Source of the DNA: Planctomycetaceae bacterium
GTDB taxonomy: Bacteria; Planctomycetota; Planctomycetia; Planctomycetales; Planctomycetaceae
NCBI GenBank assembly: GCA_020426505.1
Contig: JAGQPX010000031.1
Location: 1 to 49,340, forward strand
Length of the DNA: 49,340 nucleotides
Direction: 5' to 3'
The notes below the pieces were generated by a model. That model had not been told where the DNA came from, made no database searches, and worked only from the letters and a program-made list of their open reading frames with translations. Position numbers and translations under genes: made by a program. The first letter of the stretch is position 1, and every line of letters begins with the position of its first letter. This document shows positions 32,828 to 42,418 of the stretch, piece after piece.

Positions 32828-35251
32828 TCAATGGTTGAAAAGGAACTCACGGCTGTTGAGCAAGGCCCAGAAGGTGTCTTCGAGTCCCTGATTGATGTCG
32901 CTGCCCTCGGCGAACAGGGGTGAGAGGGCCGCGATCTCTTCCTCGGTCGGCTTGCGGGAGAGGCAGGTGACGTAGAGTCGCTCGACGATCTGCATCGGTT
33001 CGAGACCTTGTTCCTGCAACGCCTTGAGGACGCCCCCCTGGTTCATCTTGGCGTTGACAGTGTCGCCGTTCATCAAGTGCAGGGCTTGCGAAAGAGTCGG
33101 CTCCATTTTTACCTCACAGGAGCAGACGGTTTCCCGTTTGGCCCGACCGAAGGTCGTCAGGAAGTAGCTGCTCGTCGTACCGTCAGCGATTTGTGTTGCC
33201 TTGGCACCGAGCGGCAGTCCGCGGAACTTGTCCTTGGTGTCGGTCACCTGTGAGACGATATCGAGCATCGACTCAGCCTTGATGCGGCGAATGTTCTGAT
33301 GGGCGAAGTTCAACTCGTCTGACATGTTGCTGTCGTTTCGAATCGTCGAGCGTTGATAGGTCTTGGAGTTGCAGATCTCGCGCACGAGTTGCCGGATGTC
33401 ATAGCCTGACTCGGTGAACTTCAGTGAGAGGGCGTCGAGCAGTTCGGGGTTCGAGGCCGGATTGCTCACCCGTACGTCATCGACCGGCTCGATGATGCCG
33501 ATGCCGAAGAAGTGTGACCACAAACGGTTCGCAAAGTTGCGGGCGAAGTAGGGATTCTCAGGAGATGCCAGCCACTCGGCGAGCACCTTGCGTCGGTCTT
33601 TGCCTGCGGTGTCAGGCTGAGCGCCGCCGAGGAACACAGGCACTGCATTCGCACCAGTGACCGGGTGCTTGACTTCGCCGCCGCCGCTGTTGAACACAAC
33701 CTGTTGGCGATAATCTTCAGACCCCTTGCGGCCGACTTGCGAGAAGAAGGCTGCAAAGTTGTAGTAATCGTCCTGTGTCCACCGATCGAACGGATGGTTG
33801 TGACACTGAGCACATTGAATTCGCATCCCCATAAAGATCTGAGCGACGTTTTCAGCAACCTTCAATGAGTCGCGTTCGATCTGGTAGAAGTTGGTCGCAG
33901 GTGTGTCGAAGGTGCCGCCATCGGAGGAGAGCAGGGATTTGACCATCTCGTCCAACGGGACGTCGTTGGCGATCTGATCGGCCAGCCACTGGTAATACAA
34001 CACGACCGCCTTGTAGGGCACTTCGTTCGATGATCGCATCATCAGCAACTCGGCCCACTTCGAGGTCAGGATTTCGACGAACTCCCGACGTTGCAGAAGT
34101 TCATCAATAATCAGCTCACGCTTGTTAGAGGCCTGATCGGCCATAAACGATTCGTACTCTTCCGGCGTGGGGAGCAATCCGGTCAGGTCGACCGTCACGC
34201 GGCGGAGGAAAGTGGCGTCGTCACAAATGTCCGAGGGATGGAGACGCAGTTTACGAAGCTTGTCCGCGACCAGTTCATCAATGTAGTTGACCGGCTCGAC
34301 GGGAAGTTCTTCATACTCCAGATCTGCCGGCAACACGATGTATTGCGACACGACCGTGTGAGTCGAGTAGCGAGCCATAATGAATGCTTCGCCTCGTGCC
34401 CCGGCGGTGACGATGCCCTCGGGGGAGATGTCTGCACTGACGGCGTTGTTCGACTGGGTTAGGGCAAGCGGCGTGATGTCGCGAGTGGAGCCGTCTGAGT
34501 AGCGGGCGAGGACTGTCACCTTCTGTGTCGTTCCGGCACCCCGCATGACGGCCTGTTTGGGGTAGATGTCGATGCTCGTGCAAGTGGCGACATCGGACGG
34601 ATCGGCAGGGGTCCCGCTGGCGATCCATTCGACGAGGTCCCCGCCCATCGGTGAGTCCAGTTCGAACAGCTTGCCACCTGTGTGAGGGACTGCACCGATC
34701 GATTTCTCGACGATGAGACTTGACTCGGCAACGGCGAGGTCGATGCGGCGACCGGGCAGTTCGCGGGTGATGCGCTGATGGTCGCCATCGGCATCGAAGC
34801 CAAACAATGAGAGGCGGAAGCCATCCTTGCCACGAGCTGCACCATGACAGCTGCCGCTGTTGCAGCCGGACTTCATGAAGATGGGCATGATGTCCAGCTT
34901 GAAACTCACGGGCCGGGGTGCATTCGCTTCGGTGACCGTGACCGGAACGCTGGCGGTCTGTCCTTCGAAGGTGACATTGAGTTGCGTCAGACCATCGGCG
35001 ACGGGTTTGACGAGATTGCCCTCGATCGTCGCGAAGCTGCCATCGGCAAGGGCGGCCTGTGCGGCCTCGGTGACGTCCTCAGTCGTGCCATCTGCGAAGA
35101 CGGCCTGCACGACGATCGACTGCCGGTCTTTGCTGGTCTTCAGGCTGATCTCTGGCGGGAAGACACGCAGATAATCGAGTTCGGCGGCTGTTGCAGACGA
35201 TGCCGTACTGAGCAGGAGTGTTATCAGCAATGTAATCTGGAAAGTCCTCAT
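32828..35251 (-). CDS. DUF1549/DUF1553 haem c protein with N-terminal Ig-like domain
   Basis: 807 residues. Signal peptide (ITLLITLLLSTASSATA). A bacterial Ig-like domain (about 24-105) is followed by a cytochrome-c-like segment with SGCNSGSCHGAARGK, a CX4CH site of the sort also found in class III cytochromes c. A second Ig-like repeat (about 225-310) precedes DUF1549 (VNYIDELVADKLRKLRLHPSDICDD ... FLRRVTVDLTGLLPTPEEY), a canonical haem site CAQCHNHPFDRWTQDDYY, and DUF1553 (LAEWLASPENPYFARNFANRLWSHFFG, ending with FLTTFGRAKRETVCSCE). GAGGAA upstream supports the start. The family is hallmark planctomycete and exported; the reaction is unknown. Confidence 0.93.
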   Translation of the reverse strand: MRTFQITLLITLLLSTASSATAAELDYLRVFPPEISLKTSKDRQSIVVQAVFADGTTEDVTEAAQAALADGSFATIEGNLVKPVADGLTQLNVTFEGQTASVPVTVTEANAPRPVSFKLDIMPIFMKSGCNSGSCHGAARGKDGFRLSLFGFDADGDHQRITRELPGRRIDLAVAESSLIVEKSIGAVPHTGGKLFELDSPMGGDLVEWIASGTPADPSDVATCTSIDIYPKQAVMRGAGTTQKVTVLARYSDGSTRDITPLALTQSNNAVSADISPEGIVTAGARGEAFIMARYSTHTVVSQYIVLPADLEYEELPVEPVNYIDELVADKLRKLRLHPSDICDDATFLRRVTVDLTGLLPTPEEYESFMADQASNKRELIIDELLQRREFVEILTSKWAELLMMRSSNEVPYKAVVLYYQWLADQIANDVPLDEMVKSLLSSDGGTFDTPATNFYQIERDSLKVAENVAQIFMGMRIQCAQCHNHPFDRWTQDDYYNFAAFFSQVGRKGSEDYRQQVVFNSGGGEVKHPVTGANAVPVFLGGAQPDTAGKDRRKVLAEWLASPENPYFARNFANRLWSHFFGIGIIEPVDDVRVSNPASNPELLDALSLKFTESGYDIRQLVREICNSKTYQRSTIRNDSNMSDELNFAHQNIRRIKAESMLDIVSQVTDTKDKFRGLPLGAKATQIADGTTSSYFLTTFGRAKRETVCSCEVKMEPTLSQALHLMNGDTVNAKMNQGGVLKALQEQGLEPMQIVERLYVTCLSRKPTEEEIAALSPLFAEGSDINQGLEDTFWALLNSREFLFNH

Positions 35252-35374
35252 CGACGTTCCTCAGTGATGCATTTCGTTGTGTCTGTTGTGCTGGTCGCTG
35301 GACTCTTCAGAGTTCAGACTGGTTCAATGATCGAAGTGGCTGAGTTCCGGAGAATCCAGCGACGGCGATTGATA

Positions 35375-37894
35375 TCACCCACCTGTGGAGTTGGCGGCTG
35401 TCTCGGTCGAAGCGGCGGCTTCTTCAGCGGCTCGGGCCGCTTCGACGCGTTGCTTCTGTTCCAATCGAAGTCGTTCCAGTCGCGAGAGGGGCTTCTCCGT
35501 GGGAGGAGCCTGGGCAACTGGTTGGGCCGGTTGGGGTTGATCGGTTTTGGGCGGGATGGGCTTGTCGATTTGCAGTCGGCCCGTCCCCAAATTATGCAGG
35601 ATGGTCGTCCCCGCCTCCGGAACATCGACCTGACAGAACAGATTCTGATGATTGCCGGGAGGCGAGCCTTCCTGTGTTTTCACATTGAAGATGAGTTCTG
35701 TCGAGTCTTTGGTCACCTTGAGGTCGTCGGCTGTTGTGTTCGCCGGGAGGCCGACAAGTTTGACGTTTGCCTCCCCTTCAAAGTCCTTACGTTTGGTGAC
35801 CTTGACGATGACAGGAGTCTCCTGGCCTTGTTCGACAGAAGCTGCCTGATACTCGAATTGCAGGTATTGCTCTTCGACGATGAGAGGCACGAAGGGAGAG
35901 CAGGTTTCCATTGACCCGTTGCCAACCTTGGCTGTCCCGCGAACGGCGATCATGGTCGTCTGCACGGCTGCGTTTCCTGCCGCGTTGATTGACATCAGAG
36001 CTTCGGTTTGATCTCCGGGGATCGTAACGGACACCGAGGAGTTAACGCCGGGCGGGTTCTGCAGCATGTCGATCTTGATCGCCTCGGCGTAGCCTTCGTT
36101 TCGTTCGGCGATGATCTTGAGGTTCATTGACCCGCCGCGGACGAGCGGCACGGGCGGCTGCTCAATGCGAATACGGAAGGGCGCCGCGTCGGTCACAACG
36201 ACCGGCATGCGGAGTTCCTCTTCCTCCCAGACACGCTCGTTGTTGCGACCACGGATCATCAGGTTAAGTTGTGAAAGCGGGCCTTCAATCACACGTTCCT
36301 GATTCGGATCAGCGAGATGCGTGATGATTGACGCGTACTTTCCGCCGACGGGTGCATCGTCAGCCGCGTAGAAGACGACCGGCATCGAACCTCCACCGCG
36401 CCAGCCTTCCGGACATTCGATGCTCACGCCTGCGGGAAGATCATCACTGCGGAAGTTGACGGGTCCGCCGAAATCGGATCGGCTCACATTCACCACGACA
36501 CCGCACCCACCCCCTTGCGGGATGATGAGCTGCGGCTGAACATACCGTGAGAACTCGGTCGGACGGGCAACGATCTTCGGCTCAATCGGTGTGACCTCGA
36601 CGCGGTAGGTGTGCGCATCGCTGCCTTGTCGCAGATGGTCGCGCACTGCGACGGCGTACTCGCCGTCTGCTGGCACGGTGAATCTCAGGTAACTGTCTGG
36701 ACCCCGGCTGTCGTCATTGGCGGCCAGTTGTGCGCCGTCCGCCATGTTGTACACGTAGACGACCGGGTCGAGTTCCGAGCGGATGCGGCGGGCGTACACC
36801 TCAATGTCGAATTGCTGATCCTTGGTGCCGGTGAACTTGAAGTAGTCCGCCTCGTCACCATCGGTGAGGACACCGTTGAAGGCACCCGGACCCGTGGCTG
36901 GGGTTGCCTCGGTGTGTGAGTTGTTGGGTTCGACTTCGATTGCGTTGTCGAGGTTCGCCAGGCGGAACCAGTTCCATGAGGGGGAGACGCCATGCTCGTC
37001 CTCAACAGCGAGACCGAAGCGTTCGGACATCTCTATCGGGAGTGTCACTTCACGTGTGATGGCGCCGGTCGGATCGCCGAGAAACGTGACAGAGAGTGTC
37101 TCGCCCGGTTTGCCGCCTGCAGGCACGATTGACATCGGACGGGGAAAGCTGCCGATGTGCAAGTGATAGTCCGCGTTGCCGTCGCCGTTGTAGGCGCTGT
37201 CTCTCAGAGCGATGATGTATTTGCCATCGGCAGGGATGATGGTGCTGACCGTGGCATCGTTCCAGACGAGAGCCGGGTCGTCACTGGCGACAAGTTCGTT
37301 CCGGTCCTCGCTCATGATGGCGAGATACGGATCGAAGTAATTGGCACCACCGGAGCGGCCCATCCGCATCCCGAACACTTCCGCACTCAGGCGTTGTCCC
37401 TGCTTGGCCTCGACGACGAAGTAATCAACATCCTCGCTGTCGATCCGTCCCTGCACGGTGACGTTTTGCTCGATGGCCTGCGGTTCCGTGAAGATCGTGT
37501 TGGGTTCCGTCTCAGCGATGACGGGCAAAGCTCCGACGTGAAAGACTTGCAGATTGGTCATGCCCGTACGTGTGCGAACACGCACTCGCTTGGCACCCAA
37601 CTCTGCGTCCTCTGCGATCTTGATCATCGCCTTGAGTTGCTTGCCATCGCTGTTGCCGTCCTTGTCCTTGACGACTTCGAGGCTGAGAACTTCGATTCCC
37701 GCGTCGTAGATCATGACCTCTTCAGCGTCCTGAAGATTCGAGCCAGCAATCGTGACTTCAAGCTCCGTGCCGCGCTGTCCACCATTGGGGATCAATCGAC
37801 CAAGGCCGGGCGACGCGGCCATCGCTGTCGGTGCGAAGAGGGTCAGCGTCAGCAGTGACAGATTCAGGGTCAGAAAATAACGTGACATCCGCAT
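35375..37894 (-). CDS. Large exported PPC-domain / Ig-like protein
   Basis: 839 residues. Signal peptide (YFLTLNLSLLTLTLFAPTAMA). An IPT/TIG-like first domain (LGRLIPNGGQRGTELEVTIAG) leads to two bacterial pre-peptidase C-terminal (PPC) domains with DVDYFVVEAKQGQRLSAEVFG...LAIMSEDRNELVASDD and EADYFKFTGTKDQQFDIEVYA...VYVYNMADGAQLAANDDSRG, both showing the usual D-Y-F and N-D-D marks. Further Ig-like domains fill residues about 440-760. The tail is Pro/Gln-rich then a charged helix (SRLERLRLEQKQRVEAARAAEEAAA). GAGGAA upstream fixes the start. It has no protease domain, so it is probably a structural or binding member of the operon. Confidence 0.88.
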   Translation of the reverse strand: MRMSRYFLTLNLSLLTLTLFAPTAMAASPGLGRLIPNGGQRGTELEVTIAGSNLQDAEEVMIYDAGIEVLSLEVVKDKDGNSDGKQLKAMIKIAEDAELGAKRVRVRTRTGMTNLQVFHVGALPVIAETEPNTIFTEPQAIEQNVTVQGRIDSEDVDYFVVEAKQGQRLSAEVFGMRMGRSGGANYFDPYLAIMSEDRNELVASDDPALVWNDATVSTIIPADGKYIIALRDSAYNGDGNADYHLHIGSFPRPMSIVPAGGKPGETLSVTFLGDPTGAITREVTLPIEMSERFGLAVEDEHGVSPSWNWFRLANLDNAIEVEPNNSHTEATPATGPGAFNGVLTDGDEADYFKFTGTKDQQFDIEVYARRIRSELDPVVYVYNMADGAQLAANDDSRGPDSYLRFTVPADGEYAVAVRDHLRQGSDAHTYRVEVTPIEPKIVARPTEFSRYVQPQLIIPQGGGCGVVVNVSRSDFGGPVNFRSDDLPAGVSIECPEGWRGGGSMPVVFYAADDAPVGGKYASIITHLADPNQERVIEGPLSQLNLMIRGRNNERVWEEEELRMPVVVTDAAPFRIRIEQPPVPLVRGGSMNLKIIAERNEGYAEAIKIDMLQNPPGVNSSVSVTIPGDQTEALMSINAAGNAAVQTTMIAVRGTAKVGNGSMETCSPFVPLIVEEQYLQFEYQAASVEQGQETPVIVKVTKRKDFEGEANVKLVGLPANTTADDLKVTKDSTELIFNVKTQEGSPPGNHQNLFCQVDVPEAGTTILHNLGTGRLQIDKPIPPKTDQPQPAQPVAQAPPTEKPLSRLERLRLEQKQRVEAARAAEEAAASTETAANSTGG

Positions 37895-38061
37895 GAGATT
37901 CCTCGGGTGTCGAAACGGGACTCGTGTCGTCCCTGAGTCATGTTTGGTTTAGTTGTCTCGATTGCGGTTTCGCACGTGTCCGGAGAGCTCAATCGTTGTT
38001 CCGTCGCGCTAAGCCGCAAACGAGTGAATCGCGTTGGGGAACATTCGGGTTGATGGACGAT

Positions 38062-39390
38062 CTAAGCAAGCATCTCCTGGACGACTTTGCCGCCATCACA
38101 GATTTCGATCGGTCGATCGCCAGGAGCCATCAGTTCCTTGTCAGCGACGATGCCCAGACAGTGATAGACCGTGGTGAACAGGTTCTCCGGACCGATCGGA
38201 TCGATTTCCGGCTCGGTCGCGGTGGCGTCGGATTGACCGTAGACGTAGCCCTTCTTGATGCCACCACCGGCGAGCACGACGCTGAAGCCTTTCGGCCAGT
38301 GGTCGCGGCCGGCGGTGCCGTTGATTTTCGGAGTGCGTCCGAATTCTGACGAGACCATGACGAGTGTTTCGTCGAGCAGACCACGTTCTTCGAGATCGGT
38401 GATGAGTCGGGCGAACGCCTGATCGAAGGCAGGCATCTGATTCCGGAAACCGGCAACGATATTGTCGTGCATGTCCCAGCCGCCGTAGGTGAGGTTCACA
38501 AGACGGCAGCCGGCTTCGACCAGTCGACGGGCGAGCAGCATCCGGGCACCGGCCGTGTTGCGGCCGTATTGATCACGGAGCGCTGCGTCTTCTTTCTCGA
38601 TGTCGAAGGCTTCACGGGCTTCGGGAGAGTTGATGAGGCTATACGCTGATTCGTAGAAGCTGTCCATCGCCGTGATCTGATCGGACTTCTCACGATTCTG
38701 GAAGTAGGCGTTGACAGCTTCCAGTGCCGAGCGACGAGTTGCGAAGCGTGAATCGTCGATGCCACTGGGGAGGTTCAGGTCAAGAACCCGGAAACCATTC
38801 GCGGCCGGGTCGCTGCCAAGTGAGAACGGAGCAAACGCCGAGCTGAGGTAGCCACTGCCGGCGTATTCATTCGGCTGATCGGGAATGCACACGTAGGGGG
38901 GCAGATTGTTGCGGGAGCCGTATTCGTGTGAGACGACTGACCCGATGCTGGGGAACTGGAGTGCCGGGCTCGGTTTGTACCCTGTGAACATGTTGTGCGT
39001 GCCTCGCTCGTGAGCCGCTTCGCCGTGCGTCATTGAGCGGACGATCGTCAGCCGATCAGCGATGGCTGCTGTCTGAGGGAGCGTGTTGCCGAAGAGGACG
39101 CCGTCCAGTTTCGTTTGCACGTGCCCCATCTCGCCCCGGTACTCGATCGGAGCATACGGTTTGGGGTCGAACGATTCCTGATGGGCCATTCCGCCGGGCA
39201 GGAAGATGTGGATGATCGACTTGGCGGTCCCCTCAAAGTTTTCGTAGTTCTTCAACTCGGCCATTGCTGCCCGGCCGCGGAGCAGGTCGGGGAGCGTCAG
39301 TCCGGCCCCGGCGAGCACGCCGACGGACAGGAAGCCGCGACGGGACATGTTTTTGAAGTGACTCGGGGTGCAATTCTGTGGCTGAGTCAT
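38062..39390 (-). CDS. DUF1501 protein, Tat-exported
   Basis: 442 residues of DUF1501, an alkaline-phosphatase-superfamily-like group. The N-terminus has a twin-arginine signal (NMSRRGFLSVGVLAGAGLTLP, residues about 14-34). Family marks: IHIFLPGGMAHQESFDPKP, RSMTHGEAAHERGTHNMFTGY, LARRLVEAGCRLVNLTYGGWDMHDN and TLVMVSSEFGRTPKINGTAGRDHWP. The HD..E.GR and DHW motifs are probable metal ligands. GAGGAG upstream supports the start. It is the first gene of the operon with the PPC, DUF1549/DUF1553 and WD40-cytochrome genes; the gaps are 108-167 bases. DUF1501 and DUF1549/DUF1553 genes co-occur very often in planctomycetes. Confidence 0.93.
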   Translation of the reverse strand: MTQPQNCTPSHFKNMSRRGFLSVGVLAGAGLTLPDLLRGRAAMAELKNYENFEGTAKSIIHIFLPGGMAHQESFDPKPYAPIEYRGEMGHVQTKLDGVLFGNTLPQTAAIADRLTIVRSMTHGEAAHERGTHNMFTGYKPSPALQFPSIGSVVSHEYGSRNNLPPYVCIPDQPNEYAGSGYLSSAFAPFSLGSDPAANGFRVLDLNLPSGIDDSRFATRRSALEAVNAYFQNREKSDQITAMDSFYESAYSLINSPEAREAFDIEKEDAALRDQYGRNTAGARMLLARRLVEAGCRLVNLTYGGWDMHDNIVAGFRNQMPAFDQAFARLITDLEERGLLDETLVMVSSEFGRTPKINGTAGRDHWPKGFSVVLAGGGIKKGYVYGQSDATATEPEIDPIGPENLFTTVYHCLGIVADKELMAPGDRPIEICDGGKVVQEMLA

Positions 39391-39468
39391 GACGAGTTTC
39401 TCCTCAGGTCATCATCTCGATGAGGGGGTGGGATTGCGCACGCACGTAGCGATGAGTTCGTATGCTGG

Positions 39469-39501
39469 CACTTTCAACGAAGAACGCCCGGGTTGAAAGT
39501 G
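39469..39501 (-). promoter_or_regulatory. Ten-base-pair hairpin in the operon leader
   Basis: Perfect ten-base arms CACTTTCAAC (39469-39478) and GTTGAAAGTG (39492-39501) surround a 13-base loop. It lies about 80 bases upstream of the DUF1501 start. There is no T-tract on the minus strand, so an operator, a processing site or an antiterminator stem is as likely as a terminator. Confidence 0.5.
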
Positions 39502-39547
39502 ATGTGCGTCTGTCCGATCAGTGAAGTCTCACAAGGGACACTTTGGG

Positions 39548-39565
39548 GATGCTCCTGTGAGCATC
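39548..39565 (-). promoter_or_regulatory. Compact hairpin between leader ORF and operon
   Basis: Seven-base arms GATGCTC and GAGCATC with a four-base loop lie 76 bases after the end of the 17-codon frame. No T-tract follows. Its position fits an attenuation-type leader, which is inference. Confidence 0.45.
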
Positions 39566-39640
39566 GGGTCGGTTCAAACGAAACCAGCAGGATTACAGGT
39601 GGGATGATGTGCCAGTGCTGGTGCCGGCTGGTGGGGTTCG

Positions 39641-39694
39641 TCACCCGCCCATCAGGCTGAATGAACGAACAATGTTGAATACGAGACTACTCAT
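39641..39694 (-). CDS. Candidate 17-residue leader peptide
   Basis: ATG at 39694 to TGA at 39641-39643 encodes MSSLVFNIVRSFSLMGG. AAAAGGGG (39701-39708) stands six bases before the ATG, a better ribosome binding site than most annotated genes here. It precedes two hairpins and the DUF1501 operon. No run of identical amino acids typical of amino-acid attenuators is present. It might also be a small membrane peptide or chance. Conservation across relatives would decide. Confidence 0.35.
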   Translation of the reverse strand: MSSLVFNIVRSFSLMGG

Positions 39695-40011
39695 CGAAAT
39701 CCCCTTTTGTCAAGGTTCTGACCTGAATGCTGGGTATTTCGTGAGGGGGCATTTGACGTAACAGGCTGTCTGACACCGACATTCAATACGTCTGGGGATT
39801 TCCCTGATTCTGCCATCTTTGGACCGCGCTGTTCAGATTCGATGAACGGGATTCGCACGAAGTCAATGCCTTCCTGTCGGTCGTGGTCGATGTTCTGGCG
39901 TGGTGCTTTCAGACAACGTCAGTAGAGCGACAACATATGCTCGCTGGCAATCCTCGTCTCGTTGCCTAAACTCGGTTGTTTGTGGCACTTGAATCAGGTT
40001 GAGACGTTCGG

Positions 40012-41442
40012 ATGGCGAAGGATTTTCTTGCGGGAACGAAGGATCGGTATGACGTCGTGGTCATCGGCTCGGGGTTGGCCGGACTGACCGGGGCGAACGT
40101 GCTGGCCAAACAGGGCTACTCGGTCCTGTTGCTGGAACATCACTACCAGCTTGGCGGGATGGCGACGTGGTTCAAACGCAAGGGGGGCCACATCTTCGAC
40201 ATCTCACTGCACGGCTTCCCTGTCGGGATGAAGAAGTCGTGCCGCAAGTATTGGACGAATGAGATCGCTGAGAGCATCGTCCAGCTCGAGGGCATCCGCT
40301 TTGAGAACCCGCAGTTCTCGCTGCGCACATCCTTCACGCGGCAGGACTTCACCCGCATCATCACCGAAGAGTTCGGCATTCCCTTCGAGACGGTCGACAG
40401 GTTCTTCACGACGGCCCGGTCGATGAACTTCTATGACGACCAGTCGAAGACAACGCGCGAACTGTTCGAAGAATTCTTTCCCGGCCGCACTGATGTGCAC
40501 CGTCTGCTGATGGAGCCGATCACCTACGCGAACGGGTCGACCATGGACGATCCGGCCATCACGTATGGCATCGTGTTCAGCAACTTCATGAGCAAGGGAG
40601 TCTTCACCTTTCAGGGAGGGACCGACAAACTCGTGCAGCAGATGCGAGACGAGCTGGAAGCCAACGGCGTCGACATCCGCATTCGCTCACTCGTCGAACA
40701 GATCGAGATCACACCCGATCGCCGCGTCACTGCGGTCGTCGTCAACGGCAAACGCATCGAGTGCGGAGCCATCCTCTCCAACGCAAATATCAAGTCGACC
40801 ATTCTCAAACTCGTCGGCGAGGAGCACTTCGATCGAGAGTACATCGAGGAAACGAAGGCCGTCCGACTGAACAACTCCAGCTGCCAGGTCTACATCGGTC
40901 TCAAACCGGGGGTCGGCTTTGACGAGAGCTGCGGCGACCTGCTGTTTCACTCGGAGCACACGGGTTTCGACGTCGGCGCCATGCTGTCGAAGGACGTCAG
41001 CAGTCGCACCTTCTCCTTCTACTATCCTCGCACGCGCCCCGGCAGTGACCGTTGGCTGATCGTCTCGTCAACCAACGCAAACTTTGAAGACTGGGCCAAT
41101 CTGCCTGACGAGCAGTACGAGGCAGACAAGCACCACCTCTGCGAAACAACGCTCGACTGCCTCGAACAATACGTGCCCGGCATCCGCGAGAAAGTCGACT
41201 GGGTCGAAGCATCAACGCCCCGCACGTTCCAGCACTACACACGACACCTCGAAGGGGCCAGCTTCGGCACCAAGTTCGAGGGCCTCAAAGTCTCGCAAAC
41301 TCTCCCTGAACAGATCGGCGGCCTGTTCCACGCGGGCTCAGTCGGCATCATCATGTCCGGCTGGCTCGGAGCCGTGAACTACGGCGTGATCACCTCAAAC
41401 GAGGTCGACAAGTATCTGACACCGGCAGAGGCGACTGTGTAG
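40012..41442 (+). CDS. FAD-dependent oxidoreductase, phytoene desaturase-like
   Basis: 476 residues. The N-terminal dinucleotide-binding motif is [35 protein letters not shown] (residues about 15-49), as in CrtI/phytoene desaturase and retinol saturase relatives. The C-terminal FAD segment is [22 protein letters not shown]. It lacks a signal peptide. Members act on carotenoid or other isoprenoid chains, and planctomycetes often carry C30 carotenoid genes, but no crt or hpn gene is adjacent, so the substrate is open. The gene is divergent from the DUF1501 operon. Like the NHL gene, its second half is unusually rich in C-ending codons. Confidence 0.87.
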   Translation: MAKDFLAGTKDRYDVVVIGSGLAGLTGANVLAKQGYSVLLLEHHYQLGGMATWFKRKGGHIFDISLHGFPVGMKKSCRKYWTNEIAESIVQLEGIRFENPQFSLRTSFTRQDFTRIITEEFGIPFETVDRFFTTARSMNFYDDQSKTTRELFEEFFPGRTDVHRLLMEPITYANGSTMDDPAITYGIVFSNFMSKGVFTFQGGTDKLVQQMRDELEANGVDIRIRSLVEQIEITPDRRVTAVVVNGKRIECGAILSNANIKSTILKLVGEEHFDREYIEETKAVRLNNSSCQVYIGLKPGVGFDESCGDLLFHSEHTGFDVGAMLSKDVSSRTFSFYYPRTRPGSDRWLIVSSTNANFEDWANLPDEQYEADKHHLCETTLDCLEQYVPGIREKVDWVEASTPRTFQHYTRHLEGASFGTKFEGLKVSQTLPEQIGGLFHAGSVGIIMSGWLGAVNYGVITSNEVDKYLTPAEATV

Positions 41443-41473
41443 TTGGGACACGTCGGTGCTTGGGAGGGACAGC

Positions 41474-42391
41474 ATGAGTGACCGAGTCTATTGGGCAATG
41501 CTGTATGCTGTATTGAGTATTGGATTGCTGGTCTCAGTGGTGGCATCAGGCGAATGGACTGATTCGGGCTATCCACATCCGATGTTGATCGGGACTGTCC
41601 TATCTGGTGGAACAGCAGTCGGACTCTGGTTGAGGAAGCGCTGGGGGCAATGGTGCGGAATACTTTTCAGCGTCGCGTCCATTGCACTCGTGACGAACCA
41701 CCTTAGTCTTCAGGGAGTGACGGTGACGAGTGTGGGAACGCTGCGCTTCTCGTGCTACGCGATCTGGCTGCTTTGGCATGTTCCGGTCACTCCTTTCGAG
41801 GAGTTGCTCGTTGAATGTAGCACTCCGGAGTGTCATCAACTTATTGATCAGAAGGTTGCGAAGTTCGAGGAACAGATTGCGAATTGGAACGACGGCATTG
41901 TAATTCTGCGATACGATCCTCCTCGGAGAATCTCACTGGACGCGATTGCGGACGCGGCTGATCGTGCTTTTGGCAAGACGTTCGAGCGCAGGCGCGAATC
42001 GATGGATGATCCGTCTGATGCGGGAATAATGGCCGTATTCGAGAAGCAGCCGATCGTCGCGGGAGATGGCGACGTGTTCGTATGTTTCGATCCGCCCTGC
42101 CTCATCTCGATTCACATCGAAGTGAGTCAGGAGTCGACATTGACGGACGCGTCTGTTCTCGTCGACAGCATCATGTTGGGGCTGCAGCTGGCATCGACTA
42201 AGCAGGAGTGCTGGGAGAATCCGTACATCTGGACGGCCATGCTGGCGGCAGAACTGGTCGGCGATGTGACTGGAACCTCAGTTCTTCCGTATGATGATGT
42301 GGAGTACGACTCGGCCACGTGCGACATTGCGTCCGAGTTGCGAGCATTTGCAAATTCGTGGTCACCCGAGAACGGACAGACGGACTTCTAG
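41474..42391 (+). CDS. Membrane protein of unknown function
   Basis: 305 residues from the ATG at 41474 (GGGAGG six bases upstream). Four hydrophobic segments occupy residues about 5-105 (YWAMLYAVLSIGLLVSVVAS; MLIGTVLSGGTAVGLWL; WCGILFSVASIALVTNHL; FSCYAIWLLWHVPVTPF). The remaining 200 residues are a soluble alpha/beta domain (QLIDQKVAKFEEQIANWNDGIVILRYDPPRRISLDAIADAADRAFG...). A conserved-looking CSTPECHQL sits at the junction. No family is recognised. It follows the oxidoreductase by 31 bases on the same strand and is probably co-transcribed; it is convergent with the PQQ gene, only 27 bases away. Confidence 0.78.
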   Translation: MSDRVYWAMLYAVLSIGLLVSVVASGEWTDSGYPHPMLIGTVLSGGTAVGLWLRKRWGQWCGILFSVASIALVTNHLSLQGVTVTSVGTLRFSCYAIWLLWHVPVTPFEELLVECSTPECHQLIDQKVAKFEEQIANWNDGIVILRYDPPRRISLDAIADAADRAFGKTFERRRESMDDPSDAGIMAVFEKQPIVAGDGDVFVCFDPPCLISIHIEVSQESTLTDASVLVDSIMLGLQLASTKQECWENPYIWTAMLAAELVGDVTGTSVLPYDDVEYDSATCDIASELRAFANSWSPENGQTDF

Positions 42392-42418
42392 CGACTGAGT
42401 GCCCGTGGCCCTCACTTC

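Larger units (their letters stand above)
39391..40011. other. Long leader/intergenic region upstream of the four-gene operon
   Basis: A 620-base gap between the divergent DUF1501 operon and the FAD oxidoreductase gene. On the minus strand it holds a 17-codon frame with a good ribosome binding site (39641-39694) and two hairpins (39548-39565 and 39469-39501), all upstream of DUF1501. The plus-strand half (39700-40011) shows no gene or repeat. No canonical sigma70 promoter was convincing. Confidence 0.5.
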
